Below, piece after piece: positions 44,814-57,231 of a stretch of 64,000 nucleotides of DNA (position 1 is its first letter; each line of letters opens with the position of its first letter). Source of the DNA: Perognathus longimembris pacificus (Eukaryota > Chordata > Mammalia > Rodentia > Heteromyidae); NCBI RefSeq assembly GCF_023159225.1, contig NC_063162.1:89185438-89249437 (forward strand), given 5' to 3'. Under the pieces are notes generated by a model, which was given only the letters and a program-made list of their open reading frames with translations, made no database searches and was not told the origin of the DNA. Position numbers and translations under genes: made by a program.

Positions 44814-47164
44814 TCTTCTTTTATTCTTTCTTCCTTTTATGGATGCTAGGGCAAGTTCCTGAACATTTCTACCTGTTAGAGCCTCTCACAATGAGCATAG
44901 GATATGCTCGGTAAATTACTGGGAATGCTGAGTAAGTGTGAGCTGCTGCTCTGTGCTCACATGAAATGATAGATTTGAGGCATTGTACAGTTAGTGCCTT
45001 TGAATTGATCTTAATGGTTCCAGTGGATGAAGTTCAGGAAACAGAGGCTTAAAAAATCTGGTATTTTATTGAATGCCAGAGTAAGGTAATTAAAAAAATT
45101 GGGTTGGACTCCTTTACTCTCAGGGTAACTTCCTTATGGTCTGTTCTGTCCCAGGCTGCTGTGACACATGTGGCTTTTCAACCTTGGCATGTAACAGCGT
45201 CCCTGGAGGGCTTATTGAAACAGATCCAAGGGCCCAATCAAAAGGGAAGACCTGTTCTGAATATGAGTGTCACCATCTATGCTGAGACTTGGATGGAATA
45301 AAAGGGGAAGGAAGAGAAAGCTTGCTACTGAAGACAGTCTCTGTTTGCTTTCTGAACACCATTTTATGTGAGCCATTCTCCACTGCCTTGATAGACTGAG
45401 ACCATTAACTTAAATAAATCTTTACTCCGTTAACTTGCTTTTCCTCTTTTAAATTTAGTACCTTAAAGGCATTTTGCTACAGTGACAGCTAACAGATACA
45501 ACTGCTATACAAGGCCCAAGAAAGCCTTCCTACCTACCAAGAGGCAACTGAGACTAGGAATCCACTTGATTTCTCCACCTCTCTGATGGAGGGTCTCAGT
45601 GACATGGAGGACTGTGACTATACGATGGCTATTGAATTAGTACTACTCACATCTCCCCCTTGTTGGTTTCTCTGTAGTTACTGGCAGTTAAGAAACTAAG
45701 CAAAAGAGGATGGGAGCAAGTAATATGTGCCAACCTGGTGTGAAAAAGACAACTGAAAGTACAAGAGGTCCCAAGTTCAAGTCCGAGTACCTTCACAAAA
45801 CAACAACAATAAAGCCAAGCAAGGGAACAATGAATACACAAACATAAAACCAATCAATCAGTTAAAAAAATCAAATTCATGAAGTATATTTGGAACATAA
45901 AAGACCCACAGCAGATTAGGCTGTGCGGGTCATTCTCTGACCATCTGTGGGTTCTCTGACCTGCTCCTCTAGATTGTGCTCAGAAGCTGCTCTCTGTGGA
46001 CTTGCTTCACCAGGTCTTTCTCCTGTGGCTTTGGTCTGCATTCCTTCAGTGGGAGGACCCAGAGTTTAGGAGTACCACTTCCTCCTACTCCTTACTGTGG
46101 TGTTGGGGGTGATGGGCCATCTGCTACTACAGATTCCATTGGGCAGCCCCTGTTAATTATATCAGATTACTCCAGCTTCTGTGGTCTCTTGGCCTCTGGT
46201 TATTAAGACTTGTCAGTCCCTCAAGTATCCCCTGCCGACTATCCTGGTAGTTGTCTGAACCCGGGCTACACATTGCTAATAAGATCTGTTTTGAAAGGAT
46301 TTGAGGACGATGAAGGAGCCCATCTAAGAGCAGTGAGAGTGAGGTACAGCTGGGTGTGTAGAGGCTCATGAGTAGAGTAGCAAGGAAGCAGCCTGATGCC
46401 TGGAGTTTGGGTGGAAGACAGAGGGAGAGGCAAGGGTAGGGCCTTAACTGTGGAGGGTTTTGAGAGGTCCCTGGACTGTGGCCACAGCTATGACTATGCT
46501 CAGTTTTGCTCCAAATGCCATTCCAGGGTCATTCCTTTGTACTGCCTTGGTTATGGCGAGGGCTCAGGCCAGAGAAGCTGCTAGAAAGGGATTTGCATTC
46601 CTTCTCTGCTGGCAATTTCTCTTTCTGTGCCTGTCTTTTCCCCAGATACCTTAGCACTGTCAGCCTGTACACAGGAGCTCTAAAACCTTAATATGGTGTT
46701 TTAATCCTGCTAAATTTTGTCACAGTATATTGAACAAGTTCTGAGATTCCTGCCAAAACTACATTCACAAGGTAACAAATGGTTGAATAGAATAATTACA
46801 CCTTCAGTGGTTCCTTTGCCCATGGGTTCCAGTGATGGGCGTGTCAATGAAATGAAAAACATTTTTCATGGTTTTGGTGCTCAGCCAAATCATCTTCTGC
46901 ACTAACATCCCCATGAGGCAGGACCACAATTACCAATTCAGTGTGTTTATCTGTTCCTTTCTATTGATATGTCAGGTCAGGTGAAACTCTATCCCAGCTT
47001 TTTTTTTGTAAATAGTATTGGAGAAGGAAAGGCTGGGTACCAGCATCTGAATACCCTGTTTTAATAAATGGGCCATTTGAAGACAGAACAAGCCCCAATG
47101 TAATTTTTTAGTGCATTTCTTAAAAAGTTTGTCTGGTCTCAGATACTGGGACAGATGGTTCCTG
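44813..47164. other. Gene-free stretch
   Basis: A possible MER5-like fragment at 45170-45250 (plus; 'ccctggagggcttattgaaa'). Otherwise only short random frames. Confidence 0.4.
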
Positions 47165-47830
47165 CTAATTTACCTGGTTTTCACTTTTATCTGGAATGAA
47201 AAATTTCCCTATATCTTTAGCATGAACAGGAGCCTTTCTGCCTTCTGGTCTTAGCATCTGCTTTTTCTCTGGCCATAAGAAATCTTTAGTTTGCCTTTTT
47301 CCTGGTATTTGAAGATTCATCTTCTTACTCACTTCTCTTGGATGAGCTATCTGTCTTGTCTTCATTGGGGTTTGGTTTCCTTAGGGTTGGCCATTCCTGC
47401 TTTCTTATTCTCCTCCTGTAAGCTTTTGCCCTAAAGGCTTTCTGGTGGGCTGTTTTCCCAGCACCTCTTCTCTGAATCAGCTATTCCTACTGTTTGCACT
47501 CATTGTTTTCTGATTTCTTCATCCTTACGCAGCCTGTTAGTTATTTGGCCCCAACCTAGGACTCTGTTTTATCTGGGAGAGGATGATGGCCGTCCTTCTC
47601 AGGAGTTGGGATCATCAAAGTCCATCTTTGCCTGATAAGATTCCCCAGAAAGTTCTCACCCAACCTAGTCTCTCTCTCAACATTTCTTGGGGTTATTTAA
47701 GTCCCTACACTCCCAAGACAAACAAAAGAACCATTGAAGGTGTTCGAGGAATCACTCACGGGTTTCCATAGGGAATGGAGAGCTTTCCGATACACTGTCT
47801 GCTGGTCAGTATATTTCAAACTGGTCATGC
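47165..47830 (-). pseudogene. Possible decayed coding segment
   Basis: On the minus strand a Lys/Arg-rich frame of 66 codons (47165-47365) is preceded by a stretch of protein-like but stop-riddled frames up to about 47640. Further up, a short ATG-initiated frame (about 47760-47830) ends at a GTGAGT donor-like site (47759-47754). I cannot identify a parent gene. AT-richness alone could produce Lys-rich frames, so this is weak. Confidence 0.15.
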
Positions 47831-49221
47831 TTTAAATAAAGACCTCTGCCTTGGCCAACGACAGGTACATGTGGAAGGTATTGCTTTGTTGAGAAGAAAG
47901 ATTGTGAAATCCAAAACCAGTTTTATTCCAGTTTCATTTCTTAATGACTGTAATAATAGTAGAAGCTTCTATTTAAGCAATTAGCTCTGGGAATACAAGG
48001 CTGAATGTAAGACAAAGTAAAGCAGATTAATGATTTTGTTAATTGTTTCTTCCACTTCAGGTGGCATCCTGTGATGTAACACCTGTCCCTATATCCCACA
48101 CTGACATCCAGTGCAGCCACCTACTTCAGTTATCATTTCTTCCTTCTGAAGTCTGCATTGGACTATGTTAATCAGTTTTGTAGTCTGGAAAAAAACCCAC
48201 CACTAAAATCTTTTGAGTTAAAACAAGTAAAGATGTTGTTGTTTTGCTTAGAAACAAAACATTTTGCATGTGGTTGCCCTCTGGGGTAGCTGTCTCTCCC
48301 ATGTACCAGCTCTTCTATCTTACCACATTGCCACCGTAACTGTAGCTTTGAAGACAGAATGGAGAATTGCATGTGGACAGTTGACTTTTGCTCATATTTC
48401 ATTGGTCCTGGCAAGTCACATGATCTCATTCATTTAAGATCTTGGGAGTGCTGTTCTCCTGGGATCTGGGAAGGAGTAGGGAAGCACCAGTGTTAGTAAT
48501 GTCTACCTCAAGCATTCAGTACTGACAATACAGAAATGAATAAGGCCATGATCCAGGCCTCAGGGACTGAAAGCCCAGTGGGGGAGAGAAACATGTTGAT
48601 AGTTACAAGTTGGTTTTACAAAACTGCACAGATTACACAACAAATAGTGTGATAATTCCAACAACAGAACAAGGAGTACCTCAGGAGCATAAGGGTAGAT
48701 CTGCCTCCCTTGAGCATGGAGGTGACATGGCAGGTGAGGTTGGCCCATTTACCAGGTTTAGGTCTTTATTATCTTAGGAGTAGGGTATCTGACTTATTTC
48801 ATGTATAGCATTTAATAATTTGCATATAGCTCTAAGAAACAGGCTTACCTCAAGAAAAAAATGTAGAAGCAATCTGTCAGCAATAGAGCTGATCTGCTAG
48901 TACAAATGAAATGTAGCACACCAGTATTTTGATGAAGTATTGCTAAAAATACTTTACTGAACAATTATGCTACTGACAGTTCTTTGATCTCAAAAATTAA
49001 ACTTGCTGTTACAGTATGAGGAGAACAAAGCCAAGTGTAAAATAACAATCAGTTATTTATTAGGCAGCACAGGTTGCTACACAGCTCTTTGACTTGCTCA
49101 GAAATCCTGACATACTGTACATTGAATATAAATGTGAGTTGTGTGTTAACATTGTAAAGAACGTGTTTTATAAATAAAGACGTCTTGTCCTCAGACCAAA
49201 CTTTGCGTTCTTTTTAGTGCA
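47831..49221. other. Unannotated stretch
   Basis: Nothing recognised. Confidence 0.4.
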
Positions 49222-49436
49222 TGTGTGTGCCATTTCTGGGGTGCTGTCCCTTAGCTTTTCCCACTCAAGGCTGGAGCTCTACCACTTGAACCACAGATCT
49301 ACTTCTGACTTTTTGCTGGTTAATTGGAGATAAGAGTGTCACAATCTTTCATGCCCAGGCTGGCTTTGAATTGTGACCCTGATATCTCAGCCATCTGAGT
49401 AGCTGTGATTATAGGCATGTGCCATCAGAACCTGAC
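49222..49436 (-). repeat. B1-ID composite SINE
   Basis: Reverse orientation; ID half 'ctcaaggctggagctctacc' then B1 half ending 'gtagctgtgattataggcat'. Confidence 0.8.
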
Positions 49437-51149
49437 CAGAAGTCACATTCTTATCATTGGTACCGCTAAAATCTCACCACCTTCCTTGTCCAATGTTTTG
49501 GGCATGTTCTACCTCAGGGCCTTGACTTCCTGTTTCTCAGTCTGGAGCCAGCTTCTTCTTAGGTACCCACTCATTTGCTACAGGTTATGGCTTATAGACC
49601 ATTCTCCCACTAAGGCCTCTGTGAGATTGCATCATTGAACTCATCCATTGTTTTATTCCTCTACAACCTTTGAACATAAATATTAGATAATTAGCTTATT
49701 TATTTTGTTGAGGATCAGTCTTCTCCTATAGAGTATGTATCTAGTTCTTATTCCACATAATAAAGGACTGCTTTTTATAATTAACTTTTGTTGTATAAAA
49801 AGTTATTACATGGCCCTATTGTGCTTTACATTAGCATTTGAGGACCACTTCTCGGAATAGATGTATGGCTTCAGGTTTTGACAGAATAAAATGTGGCCAT
49901 AGTTTTAGCATATTCAAGGTGTCAGTCACCATTGGTTGGCAAAAACATTTGTTTGGAAAGTAATCTCTCTAAGTGAGTAGCAAGCAGAAGGGAGAAAGGA
50001 GAGGCTGAAGGCTCCAGGTGGTAGGGTCAAGGCCTGTTCTCAGAGGATGGCTTTGGAGTGTGGGAAGAAAGGGGCACCCAGGATCTGGCAATTGACTTTT
50101 TAAATTAATCAGCAAATGGAAATCGGTAAGAACAGAAATCTGTTCCAGGTCTTGAGAGGATATAGCTATGTCAAAAATATGACAGAAGGCTGCCATCTAG
50201 AAAAATCCCCTAGATTAATTCCCAAGACTTATTTAAGAAGTTAGAAGTAAGGATGTGGATCTGCTTTATCTGCATGAAAAGTTCTCTTGGTTGCTTTTTA
50301 GTCATGATGAAAGGAAGAGGAAGAAAGAAAGAAAAGAAAAGAAAGAAAGGGAAAGGGGATAGTTTTCAAATGACTCTTAAAGGACATATAACTAAGGTTA
50401 ATGTTTTTCTGGGAGGGGAGTAGATGACAGCCTGTGACTGTCATGTTGTGTCCCCACATGTACACTGCTGCTGTCCTCACACCCCATCTGTCCAGTGCCC
50501 AGTCCCCCCTCCCCTCTGGGCTGGATAAGCTCAGTGCCAGCTGCCCTCCAGGCCAGCCTTGGCTAGGTAGAGGAGATAAGGTGGAAAACAGCCTTGTGGG
50601 AAGAGAGGCAGCCGGCTGGATATAAAGGAGGCTTTTATTCCCTTTATCCATCCTGGCTCTTCCCACTTCTTAAATTTCTGTGTGTGCTGAGTCCAGGGAA
50701 TTACAATTGAAGATACTCAGGCTGTTTTTCACAGGAGGGCCTGGGGGAATGACATGAACAGGGATGGATTTATACTAATCATACATTTTCTTAAAATTGT
50801 CAGAGACAACAAGCCTCATTGTTTTGACATGACTGCCTTTGCCCACCTTGCAGCACACCCACTGCCCCCCCCCTTCTTCTTCCTCAGGTGGCTGTCCTGA
50901 CCCTGAAGCCAGGTGCATTGCAAGCTCTAGGGCATACAGACTTTCTTCTTTTGTAGTTGAACTCAGGATGAGTCAGTGAGGGAGAGTCTTAATTACAAAC
51001 AAGAGAAACAAAGTCTGGAATTATTGAGAGGATGTTAGGAGGCAGGTCAGTTTACAGAATAATGGGAGGTTGGGGGAGAAAGTCTTAATAGGGGCAGGAA
51101 GCAGGGGCATTCTCTAGGGAAGAAATGGCAGGTGGAGTGATTGGGAGCA
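49437..51149. other. Gene-free stretch
   Basis: A (GAAA)n-like purine tract at about 50308-50358; nothing else recognised. Confidence 0.4.
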
Positions 51150-51330
51150 CAAACTCAGGAACCAGCCAGGTGTTTCTCTGCCCCTCACCTGCTAAATGAC
51201 TGTGGGTAAGTGATTTAATTTCTCTGTGCCTCCCAAAACTCACACATAGTAAATACATTAATATTTGGTTTCTTTTAAGTGCTTAGAACAGAGATAAAAT
51301 AAGCAGTGTTTCAGTGTTTAGTAAGTATAC
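51150..51330 (+). repeat. MIR
   Basis: Plus orientation core 'gactgtgggtaagtgattta' and 'atttctctgtgcctcc', followed by the diverged 3' part. Confidence 0.75.
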
Positions 51331-52287
51331 ATTGCTAATTGAGCTTGTAGAGAGTCCCAACATAGGATGGGCTGACTGAGAATTTCCAACTTTGTGATCT
51401 TGTGAGAGAGGCACATCAGCAGAGACTATGGTTCATGTTGAATTGGAATCTTTACCTGGGCTAGGGATACACACTGCACAACCTCTTCTTCAATTCTCGC
51501 AGCATCCAGCCAGCTTCCCAGTCACCCACCAGGGAAACAGCTGTGTGACTAAGGTGGATATGTGTTTAGCTAGATGCATTTAATGCATTTGGGACAAGAT
51601 ATTTTCAACTGAGGATGAAATCCCACACGTGGCATGTGCATGTTGTCAAAAGCTGCTGAGTCAGCAAATGCCAGGCTGGGCATGACCTTCTGTTCCCTTC
51701 TCTCTTCACTGGTTTCCCCTTATCACGAATAGCAATGCTTTGTACAAGAGATGTGCTGCAGTTCTTCATAATTCTCCCAGAAACATTAGTTCATATCTAT
51801 CATTAAGGACGAAAGACACATAAAAACCTTGGTCTCTGCATTTTGGGCTCGTGGTTTATTTGCCAACCTTAATCAATTTTTCTATCATCTGGTGTCTTCT
51901 CTTCCTTTTGGTACTATATTGTTATCATTATTAACATCCTTTTTTTTCTTTTCTTCATGAAGACCAGCCTGATTTTGAATATGTTTAAGTTTCTTAGTTA
52001 TCTGTTGAATATCTTGAAGACCCAAAGATATTTAAAATATCTTAGGAAGTGAGTTATTTCATTGACAGTTAAGAATCCTTATAGTGAAATGTTAGCATTT
52101 AATATAAACATGTTTATAGTGTATTATTTATTAGAACTTGGGAGTTTATCTCACCTGGCAGGCATGATAAGAAGATAAAAAGCATCTTGTTTTAGCTACA
52201 TATATGTATATGTATGTTTGTGCTACCTGAGTAAACATATAAAATAGACTCTTTGTTGTGAGTTGCAGTTAAAAAGAAGTTTGAGGC
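51331..52287. other. Unannotated stretch
   Basis: AT-rich; nothing recognised. Confidence 0.4.
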
Positions 52288-52615
52288 AATGTGCTGGCAG
52301 CAGCTCATTCCTGTAATCCTAGCCACTCAGGAGGTAGAGATCAGGAGGATAGTGACTTGAAGCCAACCCAGGCCAAAAGCTTGTTAGACCCCCATCTCAA
52401 CAGAAAAAAAACTGGGCACAGTGTTATGCGCCTGTCATCCTAGCTACTGTGGGAAATGTAAAGAATAGGATTGTGATTCAGCCTGACCTGGGTAAAAAGC
52501 AAGAACCAGTTTCAATGGGCAGAGCAAAAAGTACTTGGGAAGGGGTTTAAGCAGTAGTAGAGTGCCTGTAAGTGTGAAACTTCAAGTCAAAACCCTAGTA
52601 CTAGTCACACACACA
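52288..52615 (+). repeat. Trimeric SINE: B1-like, B1-like, ID-like
   Basis: First B1-like unit 52288-52406 ('cctgtaatcctagccactca'), A-rich linker, second B1-like unit from about 52410 ('cgcctgtcatcctagctact'), then a tRNA/ID-like part ('agcagtagtagagtgcctgt') and a (CA)n end. Confidence 0.7.
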
Positions 52616-53561
52616 CACAAAGGTTTGAAAACTGGTGATTTGAGAAGCCAGCAATAGCATCTTCGAACATATCTCTGCATGCCTTGTAGTGAGTGGTTCT
52701 CTCAGGTATAGATGGCTGTGGGAAAGCCAGGGGAAAGGTGGAAGAGATTTAATTTATCACCTGACAGTTAACCGGGCTGTGATTGAGTAGAAGTATTTGT
52801 CGTGGACCTTGAGGTATGTAGGACTGAAGTTTATGTAAGAGGAATTGCTTGTGTGGTCATGGACTTAATTTATAATTTGAATGCTTTCACAACCATGGTT
52901 CCTCTGTGTCAAATCCGGTCAGGAAAAAGAAATGGGAATGGCTGTTGAGAACCTTGTGTTAGCTCTTCATCTTTACTTTGGATATGTGAGTGAGAAAGAA
53001 AGGCTTTTTGAAGAAAGGAGGAGAGCCCTATCCTCCAAAATTGGAACAGCCTTCATTATTACTATGACATGTAAAGCCATATACCCACAATGTTTGTGCT
53101 ATATTTAATGCACATTCATAAGAAGAACACAGGGGCCCCACTGTTCTGATTAGCTCCTGGAACTTCGTTTGCTCATGATTGCGCATTTAACTTTGCCATG
53201 AAGCCTCACTGAGATGAAGAAATAGCTTTGATCAGGCAAGAGGAATCTGCAGGTCAGTTAAGGCCTCTGAAAGAACTCTTAACCTAGAGGCTTTACCTGT
53301 GGGATGATTTAGTTTTAGAAATTATCATTTGTAGGTAAGTTAGAAGTTTCAAAATCCTTCAAATACAGCTACTAAATGTTTTTGTTTTTAATTATGCCAG
53401 AATATGCATAGCATAAATGTTGCTATTTTCACCATTTTTCAGGTACAGTTAGGTAGCATTCAGTACCTTTACATTGTTGTGCTACCAATCTCTAGAATCA
53501 AATGTGGTTTAAAGCTAGGGAGATAAAATTCCTATTAGCAGTATGCCTAGGATTTTGCTGG
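52616..53561. other. Unannotated stretch
   Basis: Nothing recognised. Confidence 0.4.
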
Positions 53562-53762
53562 GTTGTACTGGGGATTCACTACTATAATCCTAGCTACTCG
53601 TAAGGCTGAGATCTGAGGACCAAGGGTTGAAGCCAGCCCCAGGGCAGAGAAAACTTCACTAGCAAAAAAGCCCAAACTAGAGGTGTGGCTCAAGTGGTAG
53701 AATGAAAAAGCCTAATGAGAATTTGAGTCCCTGAGTTCAAATTCCATTACCAGCACCGCCCC
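53562..53762 (+). repeat. B1-ID composite SINE
   Basis: Plus orientation with an internal loss in the ID half after 'ggctcaagtggtagaatg'. Confidence 0.75.
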
Positions 53763-55183
53763 CGCCCCAAGTATATCTAGCATTTTAGCAACAGTGTTCT
53801 GAGTTTTCCACATTGATTTCAACAAGTATATTCTAATTTGTGACTTTTAAAATGTATGCTAGAAATGGAAGGAAATCCTTGGTTACCTGCTTACTGTCAT
53901 CTCCTAAGTATACTTGCTTCTTTTTTGAAAGTTCTTGGCCAACTTAGTACTTCCAGTCATTATTTTTATTTCGAGATCTTTTATTTCAAGGAACACACAT
54001 AACACGAAACTCAATAGGGTGTAGAAGTAAATAGTGGCTTCTGCTGGCCTCATACCCAGAGAGTATTTCTTTTAGAAAAAAGGAAAAGGGGTCAACCATT
54101 CAGTTTTATGATCTATCTATGCGTTTTAAACTAGTGTCCAGTTCCGCTTAGGAAGTGCTATAGAAGCAACTGTAATTTTATCCTACCCTGAGTGTGTGTG
54201 TGTATACACACATTTTTTTTCCCTTTAAGGTTCCTTTCACACCCCTCTCCTCCCATGGGCAGGTTTTGTCCCTGCCTGAGGTTGAGGTACTGACTTTTTC
54301 TTGCAGCTTGTATCTTGGAGAGGTGTTTAGGACTTTGGGAAGGCATGTGATGGTAGATGGTAGATGTAGGGCCATGAGGTGGAAACAAGCTTAACATTTT
54401 TGCTTATGGTTCTAAAAAAGTCCATGTCCTATATGTAAAAATCATGACTATTTTTTTAAATGACATGCAGTTTGCATATCTGAGTGAATAGTGAACATAG
54501 CATCTGTACTGTGGGGGCAAAAAGGGAATTTAGATTCTACTAGAAATGACATGGATCATGAGCCATCATATTATGGGATAAAAGTCACTATCATATCATA
54601 TTATAATCTACTCTCCCCTTTAAAGCTGATAGGGAACTTGCTTGTATACCAATGTAAATGATACCCACAGTCAAATTACTGATATTTGGCTTCAGAGGTT
54701 TTACTTCCTTAATTGTTTTCTTTAGATATTATGAGGAAAAATGGTCTGGTTGTGGGACAATGGCAGGAGAAAGTGATCCTAAATGCTTCAGCAAGTTGAG
54801 CAAAACACAGACTCTTTGAGCACTAAGGTTAATAGGACAAGAACTTTACAGAGAGTCTGGTTTGTATTCTTTACATTTCTACCCCATCTCTTCTTCCTCT
54901 GCTATTTGAAATTTCCCATTGTAGGTCTCCTGGTATCTGTTTTTCTTTCTTCTAATGGAGGTCTTCTTCTACTACCACTGTGGTCTCCTCCACACACATA
55001 TCTGCTCAGGCAGGTGGGTGCAACTGAGCAGAAGGAGCAATGAACAAACATCTTGCTAGCAGCATCCTGAGCCTTCTCCTGTCTTGTTGGCTTTTCACCC
55101 AGTGGTAACTCACTTTCTGCCACTCATGAATATACTAAAAAGTTTGTATTTCTTTCTGATGGTAGACATGTAGACTGTCTCTT
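53763..55183. other. Unannotated stretch
   Basis: Short (GT)n at 54191-54203; nothing else recognised. Confidence 0.4.
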
Positions 55184-55222
55184 TGTCTCTCTGTTTCTCT
55201 CTCTCTCTCTCTCTGTTTCTGT
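55184..55222 (+). repeat. (TC)n microsatellite
   Basis: CT-rich run interrupted by TTT. Confidence 0.85.
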
Positions 55223-55223
55223 C

Positions 55224-55434
55224 TCTGGCCTTTTACTCTGGGCCTTGCACTTGTTCAGCTTGCTGTTTCAGCTGACATTCTACCACATGAGCCATGCTGC
55301 TAGCCTAGCTTTTTGCTGATTATTGAAGATGGAGTCTCGTGAACTTTTCTGCCCTTGCCAACTTTGAACTATGGTCCTCAGATTCCAGCCTCCCGAGTAG
55401 CTAGGATTATAACTGTAAGAAATTGTGCTTGGCT
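55224..55434 (-). repeat. B1-ID composite SINE
   Basis: Reverse orientation; ends 'cgagtagctaggattata...cttggc'. Confidence 0.75.
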
Positions 55435-55461
55435 GCTTATACTCCTTTCTATTTCTCATAT

Positions 55462-55540
55462 TTGCCCCTAGCAATGTCTCACTGTGTTGCCCAGGCTGGT
55501 CAAATGATCATCCTTCCTCAAGTGTAGTTAATCTCACAAT
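55462..55540 (-). repeat. 7SL-derived fragment
   Basis: 'ctcactgtgttgcccaggct' is the typical reverse core of 7SL-derived SINEs. Confidence 0.6.
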
Positions 55541-56280
55541 GTCTATTCAGTTTTACTTTTACTTTTTACTTTTTGCCAAAAGGCTTCTATTACAAGGTCT
55601 TTTATAAAATATTTATGACTAATGTTTCATCATGTGCTCTGACAGGGTTCAGGAAGGAAGAAGGGGTGGGTGGGAGAGATTTAAAGGTAATGTTATGATT
55701 TGGAATATCCATAGATTATAAAGCCCTTTAAGGGAATAAACAAACCCTATAAAGGCCTCTTCCTCCACAGTTGATACAGCTTGTGTTGGCTGATTCTCTC
55801 TCTGGTCCTCTACTTTTGGATTGCAAGGCATTTTATTCAAATTAAAACTTCCGTTTGTAAACAAGCCAGTGTTACCATACTTGAAAGGAGCCACTTTTGA
55901 AAAATGAAGGTTGTAATTTACTTTAGCTGCTAACTAGAGTCGGAGAAAAAAATTAAGTTGGTTACATAATTTTATATAGGTAGAAAGCAAGGAGTATCAT
56001 TGTAGATGTTCAAAATGAAATTTGGTTACAACTAAAAATTCAGAGTTCTAAAAGTAGAACTGTTACAAAGTGCTTCTTAGAGCAATTGTGACTATAGAGA
56101 AGGGTGGAGACAAGAACTCACAGTGGCTTTTGGATCATATGTCAGAATACATGTAAATCAGTCTTGGAATGTTGCTTTCCCCTTAGAGTAAAGAAAGGAG
56201 GTAAAGTGTGCCCAGGAAGCTTGAGAGCTTTAATCTGTTGTTCCTCTGGACTGTAGGATTTCTGCTTTGAGAGCCTGTTT
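55541..56280. other. Unannotated stretch
   Basis: Nothing recognised. Confidence 0.4.
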
Positions 56281-56506
56281 TTTTTTTTTGTTTATTTATT
56301 TATTTATTTATTTTTGGCCAGTCCTGGGCCTTGGACTCAGGGCCTGAGCACTGTCCCTGGCTTCTTCCCGCTCAAGGCTAGCACTCTGCCACTTGAGCCA
56401 CAGCGCCGCTTCTGGCCGTTTTCTGTATATGTGGTGCTGGAGAATCGAACCTAGGGCCTCATGTATCCGAGGCAGGCACTCTTGCCACTAGGCTATATCC
56501 CCAGCC
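56281..56506 (-). repeat. IDL-Geo-type SINE, young subfamily
   Basis: Reverse orientation, (TTTA)n tail; 'cctgttttttttt' on both sides. Carries the young-subfamily bases ('tatccgaggcaggcactc'). Confidence 0.92.
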
Positions 56507-56639
56507 CTGTTTTTTTTTTAATATAATAAAATGTTTTAATTAAAACAGCAAATTAACATTTTAAATAGAACATGTTACTTCAACTATGTTAGGACTAAAT
56601 TCCCTCCCTCCCTCCCTCAGCTCTGTTTCTCTCTCTCTC

Positions 56640-56960
56640 GCCCGGCCTCTTCTCAGCAATACTAGGGATTTAGATCAGGCTTTGTGTTCTTCACACATGT
56701 GCTCTACCATTGAGCCATGCCAGTAGCCTTTCTGTGATGAATTATTTGTAAGAAAGTGTCTCACTTCCTGACCAGGTCCAGGCCTGCACCATGGTCCATT
56801 TGTTTTAGGCTTTCCATCATTGATGGGATGACAGGTGCACACCACTACTCACAGCTTCTTTCCATTGCAATGAAGTCTAGGAAACTTTTCTTCCGGGCCT
56901 TGCTTGGCACTGCAATCCTTCTGATCTTAGGCTTCTGAGTAGCTAGGATTACAGGCATGA
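56640..56960 (-). repeat. Old composite SINE(s)
   Basis: Reverse tRNA-like part ('gctctaccattgagccatgc') followed by B1-type part ending 'gtagctaggattacaggcat'. Probably one or two old B4/B1-ID copies. Confidence 0.55.
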
Positions 56961-56969
56961 ACCAAAAGC

Positions 56970-57000
56970 CCTCCTCCTCCTCCTCCTCCTCCTCTTCCTT
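56970..57000 (+). repeat. (TCC)n microsatellite
   Basis: About nine TCC units. Confidence 0.9.
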
Positions 57001-57016
57001 CTCCATTTGACTTCTT

Positions 57017-57215
57017 TTTTTTTTTTTTTTTTTGGGCCTTGGACTCAGGGCCTGAGCACTGTCCCTGGCTTCTTCCCGCTCAGGGCTAGCACTCTGCCAC
57101 TTGAGCCACAGCGCCGCTTCTGGCCGTTTTCTGTATATATGGTGCTGGGGAATCGAACCCAGGGCCTCGTGTATCCGAGGCAGGCACTCTTGCCACTAGG
57201 CTATATCCCCAGCCC
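57017..57215 (-). repeat. IDL-Geo-type SINE, young subfamily
   Basis: Reverse orientation. Target duplication CTCCATTTGACTTCTT at 57001-57016 and 57216-57231, perfect over 16 bases. The tail joins at 'gggccttgg', so the usual 'gccagtcct' end is missing. Confidence 0.95.
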
Positions 57216-57231
57216 CTCCATTTGACTTCTT

